This document shows, piece after piece, positions 34,008 through 39,427 of a stretch of DNA of 39,427 nucleotides. A program made the position numbers and the translations under genes. The stretch is from assembly GCA_947589455.1 (NCBI GenBank), contig CANQCD010000003.1:1-39427 (forward strand). The letters run 5' to 3'. The stretch is from an uncultured Lachnospiraceae bacterium (GTDB lineage: Bacteria; Bacillota; Clostridia; Lachnospirales; Lachnospiraceae). The notes under the pieces are model-generated. The model worked only from the letters and a program-made list of their open reading frames with translations, ran no database searches and was not told the DNA's origin. Numbering within the stretch: the stretch's first letter is position 1; the number at the start of each line of letters is the position of its first letter.

Positions 34008-35432
34008 ATGATTATGGGATATGATAAAAAATCATTAAAAGCAGAGGAGTTTATTAACCAGGAAGAGATCATGGAATCTCTGGAGTATGCAAAGAAAAAT
34101 AAGGACAACCGAGCTGTCCTGGATGCAATCTTGACAAAGGCGAAGGAGGCGAAGGGGATTTCGCACCGGGAAGCCGCGGTACTGATGGAATGCGATATAC
34201 CGGAGGTGAATGAGGAGATTAAGAAGCTGGCGGTGGAGATCAAGGAAAAGTTTTATGGCAGGCGGATTGTTATGTTTGCGCCGTTGTATTTGTCAAATTA
34301 TTGCGTAAACGGATGTACATATTGTCCGTATCATGCAAAAAACAAGCATATCCCAAGAAAGAAGCTGTCGCAGGAGGATATCCGGAAGGAAGTGATCGCC
34401 CTGCAGGATATGGGGCATAAGAGGCTCGCAATTGAAGCGGGAGAAGATCCCGTCAATAATCCGCTGGAATATATTCTGGAAAGTATTGAGACGATATACA
34501 GCATCAAACATAAAAACGGGGCGATCCGCCGCGTCAACGTCAATATTGCTGCTACAACTGTAGAAAACTACGCCAGGTTAAAGGACGCGGGGATTGGCAC
34601 ATATATTTTATTCCAGGAAACATACCATAAAGAATCGTATGAGGCGCTTCACCCAACCGGACCGAAAAAAGATTATGCATATCATACCGAGGCGATGGAT
34701 CGGGCGATGCAGGGCGGGATTGATGATGTAGGGCTCGGCGTTCTGTTTGGGCTGGAGGGATATCTCTATGAGCTGGTCGGGCTGCTGATGCACGCAGAGC
34801 ATCTGGAGGCGGCGCAGGGAGTGGGGCCGCACACGATCAGCGTGCCGCGCATCTGTCCGGCGGATGATATCGACACGGCAGATTTTACAAATGCTGTCCC
34901 GGATGAGATTTTTGAAAAGATTGTCGCAGTGATCCGCATTGCCGTTCCGTACACAGGGATGATCGTCTCTACAAGGGAATCCCAGAAGACGCGGGAGAGG
35001 GTGCTGCGCCTGGGAATCTCGCAGATCAGCGGCGGTTCCAGGACGAGCGTTGGCGGATATACAGAAAAGGTCAGGGATGACAGCTCGGCGCAATTTGATG
35101 TCAGCGATACCAGGACGCTGGATGAGGTTGTAAACTGGCTGATGCGCCTGGGATATATCCCAAGCTTCTGCACAGCGTGTTACCGCGAGGGCAGGACGGG
35201 CGACCGCTTTATGTCGCTTCTGAAATCTGGGCAGATCGTCAACTGCTGCCAGCCAAACGCCCTGATGACATTAAAAGAGTATTTGGAAGATTATGCATCT
35301 CCGGATACGAAAAAGATTGGCGAGGAGCTGATCGCAAAAGAAATCTTAAATGTTCCGAACGAGAAAGTAAGGGAACGTGCATTACAGTATCTGGAAGAGC
35401 TGAAGTGCGGGAAGAGGGATTTTCGTTTTTAG
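34008..35432 (+). CDS. hydG: [FeFe]-hydrogenase maturase HydG (tyrosine lyase)
   Basis: Radical SAM enzyme that cleaves tyrosine to p-cresol and dehydroglycine, supplying the CO and CN ligands of the hydrogenase H-cluster. It has 474 residues, normal for HydG. The SAM-cluster motif is CVNGCTYC (Cys99, 103, 106) in LYLSNYCVNGCTYCPYH. The C-terminal domain has the second-cluster cysteines in FCTACYREGRTGDRFM and QIVNCCQPNALMTLKEYL, which separates it from the thiamine enzyme ThiH. IEAGEDPVNNP is also characteristic. GGAGG lies 4 nt before ATG 34008; ATG 34014 is an alternative. hydF and a hydrogenase gene are not in the window, and a HydE-like gene lies 18 kb upstream. Confidence 0.95.
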   Translation: MIMGYDKKSLKAEEFINQEEIMESLEYAKKNKDNRAVLDAILTKAKEAKGISHREAAVLMECDIPEVNEEIKKLAVEIKEKFYGRRIVMFAPLYLSNYCVNGCTYCPYHAKNKHIPRKKLSQEDIRKEVIALQDMGHKRLAIEAGEDPVNNPLEYILESIETIYSIKHKNGAIRRVNVNIAATTVENYARLKDAGIGTYILFQETYHKESYEALHPTGPKKDYAYHTEAMDRAMQGGIDDVGLGVLFGLEGYLYELVGLLMHAEHLEAAQGVGPHTISVPRICPADDIDTADFTNAVPDEIFEKIVAVIRIAVPYTGMIVSTRESQKTRERVLRLGISQISGGSRTSVGGYTEKVRDDSSAQFDVSDTRTLDEVVNWLMRLGYIPSFCTACYREGRTGDRFMSLLKSGQIVNCCQPNALMTLKEYLEDYASPDTKKIGEELIAKEILNVPNEKVRERALQYLEELKCGKRDFRF

Positions 35433-35681
35433 GCCGTAACTTTTCCGGGAGCGCACATATATTATACTAAATTCATTTATCACAAAGCGGCGCTGTCTAT
35501 CCTGTATGGCGGATAATAGCCGGCTGTGGGGCTTCCTGTCCTGTGCAGGATGCGGAGATATTTACGGATCTTGTGCTGCTTATGCAGCCGCCGGAAAGAC
35601 AGGGAGACTGCAGCAGAGGGGATGGGCAGCTGTGAATAGTAATGTGTAACGCACATTTACTTTGCAGAAATGAGGAATACT
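35433..35681. other. Intergenic region upstream of the ZIP gene
   Basis: It holds a TATACT at 35463-35468 without a good -35, a GCTGC/GCAGC hairpin near 35576 and GC-rich sequence that may fold. A frame at 35506-35649 (47 codons) has no ribosome binding site. I do not recognise a riboswitch. Confidence 0.4.
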
Positions 35682-36473
35682 GTGAATGGAATAATATATG
35701 CGCTTTTGGGGACGGCATTCACCTTTTTTATCACGACGCTGGGTGCAATGAATGTCTTTTTTGTGAGGAAGACGTTAGATCAGAATATACAGTGTCTCTC
35801 GCTGGGATTTGCCGGCGGCGTCATGGTAGCGGCGTCAATTTGGTCGCTGTTAATACCGGGGATTGCATCGGCGGAAGAAAATCATCAGATCAGCTGGCTG
35901 ATCATATCAGGAGGATTTGTTCTGGGAGTGGCGCTGCTGCTCTTGGTCAATCGTCTGATGAAAAAGAAGTTTCATAGGATTGGATATGATAAAAGTTCCT
36001 TTCCGGTTTCCAGACGGACGGCGATGCTGGTGCTCGCGATCACGATCCATAATATTCCAGAAGGGATGGCAGTTGGCATGGCGTTTGCTTTTGCCGCGCA
36101 GGATATGTCAGACGTCAGTGTGATGTCCGGGGCGATTGCCCTGGCATTCGGGATCGGCATCCAGAATTATCCAGAGGGGATGGCGGTTTCCATGCCACTT
36201 TTGCAGGAGGGATTCAGCAAGAGAAAGGCATTTGCGATTGGCAGCCTGTCGGCGATCGCAGAGCCTGTATTCGGAGTGCTGGCGGCGTTCCTTGCCGGCG
36301 TAGTGGGCAGCGTTATGCCGCTTTTACTCGCTTTTGCGGCGGGGACGATGATCTATGTTGTGGTGGAAGAGCTGATTCCGGAGGCACATTTGGGAGAAAA
36401 GGAAAACATAGGGACATTAGGGTTTCTTGTCGGATTTCTGGTTATGATGATTTTAGATGTGGCGTTAGGATAA
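35682..36473 (+). CDS. ZIP-family metal transporter
   Basis: Membrane transporter of the ZIP (ZupT/GufA-like) family, 263 residues and about eight helices. The metal site in helices 4 and 5 is clear: HNIPEGMAVGMAF (about 117-130) and the matching GIQNYPEGMAVSM (about 155-167). Family members bring Zn2+, Fe2+ or Mn2+ into the cytoplasm; the metal here is not determined. GTG 35682 is preferred because GAGGA lies 5 nt upstream; ATG 35670, four codons earlier, has no ribosome binding site. It follows hydG by 249 nt and ends before a terminator, so it is probably separate. Confidence 0.9.
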   Translation: MNGIIYALLGTAFTFFITTLGAMNVFFVRKTLDQNIQCLSLGFAGGVMVAASIWSLLIPGIASAEENHQISWLIISGGFVLGVALLLLVNRLMKKKFHRIGYDKSSFPVSRRTAMLVLAITIHNIPEGMAVGMAFAFAAQDMSDVSVMSGAIALAFGIGIQNYPEGMAVSMPLLQEGFSKRKAFAIGSLSAIAEPVFGVLAAFLAGVVGSVMPLLLAFAAGTMIYVVVEELIPEAHLGEKENIGTLGFLVGFLVMMILDVALG

Positions 36474-36519
36474 AGTATGATATATAATATATTTATCGAA
36501 AAAATAAAATAAAAGATCA

Positions 36520-36567
36520 AAAAAGAGTGGCAGATTCCACAGCGTTGATTCCGCCATTCTTTTTTTG
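36520..36567 (+). terminator. Terminator after the ZIP gene
   Basis: AAAGAGTGGC (36522-36531) pairs with GCCATTCTTT (36553-36562) with one G-T pair, then a run of T. Confidence 0.85.
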
Positions 36568-36633
36568 TCCTGCATTGCATAAACATAAAAAAATGCGATT
36601 TGGTCATTGGAAAACAGAGAGGGGGAGGATTTC

Positions 36634-37263
36634 ATGTTAAATTATCTGTGGGGATACATGATTTTGATTGGGATTGGCTTCGGCGTTGTCACCGGACAGG
36701 TCGAGGCGTTGAGCAATGCGGCTCTGGACAGCGCCTCGGAAGCCGTTACGCTGGCGGTCACAATGCTTGGGATCATGGCGATGTGGACAGGGTTAATGGA
36801 GGTCGCGAGGCAGTCAGGGATCATGGAACGGCTGACAAATGGCCTTGCGCCGGTTCTTAGGTTCCTTTTTCCGAGGATTCCGAAAAAACATAAGGTGAAT
36901 GAATATATCGCGGCAAATATTATCGCAAATGTGCTGGGGCTCGGCTGGGCGGCAACGCCGATGGGACTGAAAGCGATGAAAGAACTGACGGCTGTAGAGA
37001 GGGAGCGGCTGGCAGAGAAAAGAGGGGTGACGCCGGAAGAAATCCAGCTGACAAAAGCCAGTGATGAGATGTGTACCTTTCTGGTGATCAATATCTCTTC
37101 CCTGCAGCTGATCCCGGTCAGCGTCATTGCTTACCGTGCGCAATACGGAGCGGTAAATCCGGCGGCAATCGTCCTGCCGGGGCTGATCGCTACCGTTGTG
37201 AGCACAGTTGTGGCGGTGCTTTTTTGCCGGTTGATGTGCCGGAAAGGAGAGCGGGAGAACTAG
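36634..37263 (+). CDS. spmA: Spore maturation protein SpmA
   Basis: Membrane protein of the SpmA family (nucleoside recognition/gate domain), 209 residues. SpmA and SpmB together are needed for full dehydration of the spore core in Bacillus and Clostridium. Typical stretches are LWGYMILIGIGFGVVTG, TMLGIMAMWTGLMEVARQSG, AANIIANVLGLGWAATPMG and MCTFLVINISSLQLIP. The start at 36634 (MLNYLW) follows GGGGGAGGA. spmB normally follows immediately but is missing here. The stop codon lies inside the first unit of a 36-bp tandem repeat, so the C terminus ERE-Asn is encoded by the repeat. Confidence 0.92.
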   Translation: MLNYLWGYMILIGIGFGVVTGQVEALSNAALDSASEAVTLAVTMLGIMAMWTGLMEVARQSGIMERLTNGLAPVLRFLFPRIPKKHKVNEYIAANIIANVLGLGWAATPMGLKAMKELTAVERERLAEKRGVTPEEIQLTKASDEMCTFLVINISSLQLIPVSVIAYRAQYGAVNPAAIVLPGLIATVVSTVVAVLFCRLMCRKGEREN

Positions 37264-37398
37264 CCGTAGTGCCTCCGTTCTGGAATCAGGGAGAACTAGC
37301 CGTAGCGTTTTCGTCCTGGAATCAGGGAGAACTAGCCGTAGCGCTTCCGTTCTGGAATCAGGGAGAACTAGCTGGAGCGTTTTCGTTCCGATTTACTG
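37255..37398 (+). repeat. 36-bp minisatellite at the end of spmA, four copies
   Basis: Units start at 37255, 37291, 37327 and 37363, with the consensus GAGAACTAGCCGTAGCGCTT followed by CCGTTCTGGAATCAGG. The TAG in each unit supplies the spmA stop in the first. One frame remains open across the array with a 12-residue repeat. The array ends at the 3' end of trpF. Confidence 0.9.
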
Positions 37399-38007
37399 TT
37401 TTACGGCGTTCCTGGCGTTTTGGATAAATTTCCGGATTTTTGCCGGGTCTTTGCCCGGTTTATCGTCAAATTCTACGCCGGAGGAGACGTCAACGCCGTC
37501 CGGCCGGATTGCCCTGACCGCCTGTGCGACATTGTCTGGATTGAGGCCGCCGGCTAAGATCAGCAGCTTTTCATCCCTTGGTACAGTCTGTACCAGATCC
37601 CAGTCGAAGGTCTTTCCGCTGCCGGGCTCTGCCGCATCAAAAACATATCCGGCAATCTTTTCGCACTGCCGCCATACCGGGTATTGTTCCATATCGCTGA
37701 CGTTAAAAGCCTTTAAGACTGGGAGGGAAACTGCAGAGAGCACATCTTCCGTCAGTGCGCCGTGGATCTGTATAAAATCAAAACCGGCGTCCTCAATCTG
37801 TCGAATCTGCTCTGTGTCTGGCGATACGACGACGGCAATCTTTTTGATAGAATCATCCAGCAATCCCATGATCTCTGCTGCCTGCCCGATTGTGATATTG
37901 CGCCTGCTCTTTGGGAAAAAGAGGACAAAGCCGGCAAAATCTGTCTGTTGTTCATTTAAATATTGTGCTTCTTCTGTACGGGTAATGCCGCATATTTTTA
38001 TTTTCAT
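37393..38007 (-). CDS. trpF: Phosphoribosylanthranilate isomerase
   Basis: Isomerises N-(5'-phosphoribosyl)anthranilate in tryptophan synthesis; TIM barrel, 204 residues. The N terminus MKIKICGITRTEEA contains the catalytic Cys6, and the C-terminal part shows LILAGGLNPDNV and VDVSSGVEF, with the catalytic Asp at the start of the latter and the phosphate-binding loops around them. FIQIHGALTED is the usual FVQLHG block. The start at 38007 was chosen by homology; the upstream AAGGCGGA is a modest ribosome binding site. No other trp gene is nearby, so it is separated from the biosynthetic operon. Confidence 0.94.
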   Translation of the reverse strand: MKIKICGITRTEEAQYLNEQQTDFAGFVLFFPKSRRNITIGQAAEIMGLLDDSIKKIAVVVSPDTEQIRQIEDAGFDFIQIHGALTEDVLSAVSLPVLKAFNVSDMEQYPVWRQCEKIAGYVFDAAEPGSGKTFDWDLVQTVPRDEKLLILAGGLNPDNVAQAVRAIRPDGVDVSSGVEFDDKPGKDPAKIRKFIQNARNAVKQ

Positions 38008-38300
38008 AGTCTCATCCGCCTTTTTGTGATAGGAAATTGCGAAAAACATTGTAATCTATTGTAACACAGATGTCTGGATTATGGTATATTTTTTCTCAGC
38101 GCCGGTTTTGGAAGTTGTGCCAGCCAGGCTCTGGTTCGCAGCTCGCTGGCATATAAAAAGAGATTCGCCGCTTGCGGCATGGCATTTTATCCTGTATAAT
38201 GCAGACGGGGAATCTGCATAAACAGGGTGCGCTGTACATGGGCGGTCAGGCGTTTCCCGATTATCGAAAGAATCAATACAACAATAGCGGAGGTGTCTTT
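38008..38300. other. Intergenic region between trpF and the patatin-like gene
   Basis: It holds a 13-nt fragment of the hairpin repeat (GATAGGAAATTGC, about 38028-38040), an inverted repeat TGCCAGC/GCTGGCA near 38116-38152, and the patatin promoter. No gene is supported. Confidence 0.5.
38172..38200 (+). promoter_or_regulatory. Promoter of the patatin-like gene
   Basis: TTGCGG at 38172-38177, a 17-bp spacer and a perfect TATAAT at 38195-38200. The leader is about 95 nt. Confidence 0.65.
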
Positions 38301-39137
38301 ATGCCGGGAATATTATTTGAGGGCGGTTCGTTCCGCCCGGTGTTTAGCTGCGGCGTTATGGATGCGCTTTTAGAGGAAGACATTATGTTTCCATACTGCA
38401 TCGGCGTGTCTGCGGGAGCGGCGGACGCCGCATCATATATTTCAAGACAAAAGGGGAGGAACATACGGGTGTTAGAAAAGTACCGCGGGGACAAGCGTTA
38501 TATGAGCAAGCGGAATTTTTTCCGCGAGAAAAGCGTGTTTGGCATCCAGTTTGTCTTTCGGGATATTCCAAATATCTTAGACCCATTTGATATGGAAACA
38601 TTCCAGGACTACAGCGGGCGTTTTGTCATTACCGCCACAAATGCCAGGACAGGCGAAGTGAAATATTTTGAGAAAGAAGATGTAGATACAGACTATAACG
38701 TATTTTGTGCGACGTGCGCTCTGCCGGTATTTTTTCCACCGATAGAGATAGACGGGGAGAAATATTATGACGGCGGTCTGTCCAATCCGATTCCGATAGA
38801 CAAGTTAGTCAGGGACGGACACAAAAAGGCGCTGATCGTGTTGACCAGGCCGAAAGGGTACCGCAAAGAGTGCAATCGTTATGACAGGCTGGCGGCAAAA
38901 GCAATCCAGAGAAAGTATCCGCTGGCGGCAAAGAGGATCTTAAACCGCTATAAGCGCTATAACCGTGCAGTAGAGGCATGTGAACGCCTCGAGCGGGAGA
39001 AGAGGGCGGTGATCATCCGGCCGGAAAATCCGATCAACAGCTACGAGAGCGATGTGCGGATGCTGCGCAAGTATTATCAGGAGGGATATGATAAGGCGAT
39101 GCAGAAGATAGAGGATATCCGGGGATTGTTTGAGTAG
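38301..39137 (+). CDS. Patatin-like phospholipase family protein
   Basis: A 278-residue hydrolase of the patatin family, probably acting on lipid acyl esters. The Ser-Asp dyad is present: GVSAG with Ser37 and YYDGGLSNPIPI with Asp157. The glycine-rich oxyanion loop is EGGSFRPVFSCGV (about 7-19). The C-terminal third is helical and rich in Arg and Lys (for example RYKRYNRAVEACERLEREKR), which might contact membranes. There is no signal peptide, so it should be cytosolic. The natural substrate is unknown. The start at 38301 follows GGAGG 7 nt upstream; the frame is open from 38172 without a site there. Confidence 0.92.
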   Translation: MPGILFEGGSFRPVFSCGVMDALLEEDIMFPYCIGVSAGAADAASYISRQKGRNIRVLEKYRGDKRYMSKRNFFREKSVFGIQFVFRDIPNILDPFDMETFQDYSGRFVITATNARTGEVKYFEKEDVDTDYNVFCATCALPVFFPPIEIDGEKYYDGGLSNPIPIDKLVRDGHKKALIVLTRPKGYRKECNRYDRLAAKAIQRKYPLAAKRILNRYKRYNRAVEACERLEREKRAVIIRPENPINSYESDVRMLRKYYQEGYDKAMQKIEDIRGLFE

Positions 39138-39190
39138 CAACATTTCTTGTTTTTTATGTAAAATTTATTTCCTTTTTTCGGAAAATGGTA

Positions 39191-39196
39191 TATAAT
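39191..39196 (+). promoter_or_regulatory. Probable -10 box of the aldolase gene
   Basis: A perfect TATAAT, with only a weak -35 candidate (TTTCCT, 39168-39173). The leader of about 110 nt includes a GCGCC/GGCGC hairpin near 39226-39243. Confidence 0.5.
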
Positions 39197-39314
39197 ATAT
39201 GACGATTGTATAGAAAGGACGCCTGAGCGCCGGAAAATGGGCGCTGTGGCCATACATGCCTGGAACTTGCCGTTAGCGCCGTGCCGGGCAGATCAAAAGA
39301 TGGAGGTAGGATTT

Positions 39315-39427
39315 ATGTTAGTTTCAGCAAAAGAAATGCTCACAAAAGCAAGAGCAGGAAAGTATGCAGTAGGACAGTTTAATATCAACAATCTGGAGTG
39401 GACAAAGTCCATCCTGCTCACAGCGCA
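39315..39427 (+). CDS. fba: Class II fructose-bisphosphate aldolase, N-terminal part (gene runs off the window)
   Basis: The first 37 codons of a gene that continues past the end. The product begins MLVSAKEMLTKARAGKYAVG and continues QFNINNLEWTKSILLTA, the typical start of zinc-dependent FbaA-type aldolases, which cleave fructose 1,6-bisphosphate in glycolysis. GGAGGTAGG precedes the ATG. The metal and catalytic residues lie outside the window, so a related class II aldolase (for example tagatose type) cannot be excluded, although this N terminus is usual for Clostridia FbaA. Confidence 0.88.
   Translation, partial: MLVSAKEMLTKARAGKYAVGQFNINNLEWTKSILLTA

Noticed and set aside
35506-35649. 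47-codon Cys-containing frame upstream of the ZIP gene
   Set aside because: No ribosome binding site before its ATG and no recognisable similarity.
37255-37398. CRISPR array
   Set aside because: Units are contiguous near-identical copies with no unique spacers and no cas genes nearby; the same applies to 23565-23735 and 16566-16890.
37071-37427. Frame with 12-residue repeats overlapping the end of spmA
   Set aside because: It overlaps a well-supported gene for two thirds of its length and the rest is the 36-bp array.

Overview
The window looks like a chromosomal segment of an anaerobic, spore-forming Firmicute, most probably a member of the Lachnospiraceae (Clostridium cluster XIVa). The evidence is a Spo0A with its sporulation-type output domain, SpmA, a HydG maturase with a TM1266-type hydrogenase regulator, AAAGGAGG-type ribosome binding sites, moderate GC content and Clostridia-like proteins throughout. 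No rRNA, tRNA, insertion sequence, prophage or CRISPR array was found. The genus assignment is inference.

Layout. 1-7.7 kb: tail of a zinc-ribbon protein, leuS, mntP, a Ca2+/Na+ antiporter and a 982-residue hybrid sensor kinase. 7.8-10.1 kb: htpG behind a consensus promoter and a CIRCE operator. 10.1-16.6 kb: a four-gene cluster (RND/MMPL transporter, heptad-repeat surface protein, TetR regulator, HydE-like radical SAM protein) whose promoter is flanked by two matching palindromes 42 bp apart. 16.6-16.9 kb: a tandem block of hairpin repeats. 17-21.5 kb: a winged-helix regulator with a degenerate receiver, asnS (minus strand), an orphan response regulator, spo0A and a 34-residue small ORF. 21.5-25 kb: citrate synthase, a small acidic lipoprotein, a 42-bp minisatellite and a HAD-GNAT fusion (minus strand). 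25-33.3 kb: a DUF1015 protein with a branching-enzyme homologue lacking its nucleophile, then mscS-corA and a GH94 phosphorylase. 33.5-39.4 kb: TM1266 regulator and hydG, a ZIP transporter, spmA, a 36-bp minisatellite, trpF (minus strand), a patatin-like hydrolase and the start of a class II fructose-bisphosphate aldolase gene.

Most of the window is housekeeping. Five things stand out: (1) the RND/heptad-protein/TetR/HydE-like cluster and its twin operators; (2) a GlgB homologue that keeps the fold and flanking motifs but has Pro at the catalytic Asp position; (3) a dispersed family of double-hairpin repeats with compensatory stem changes at three loci; (4) an identical 14-nt motif 48-49 nt upstream of both hyd start codons; (5) two minisatellites with codon-multiple periods (42 and 36 bp), each lying between convergent genes. 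All functional statements come from motif recognition by eye; no database search was run.
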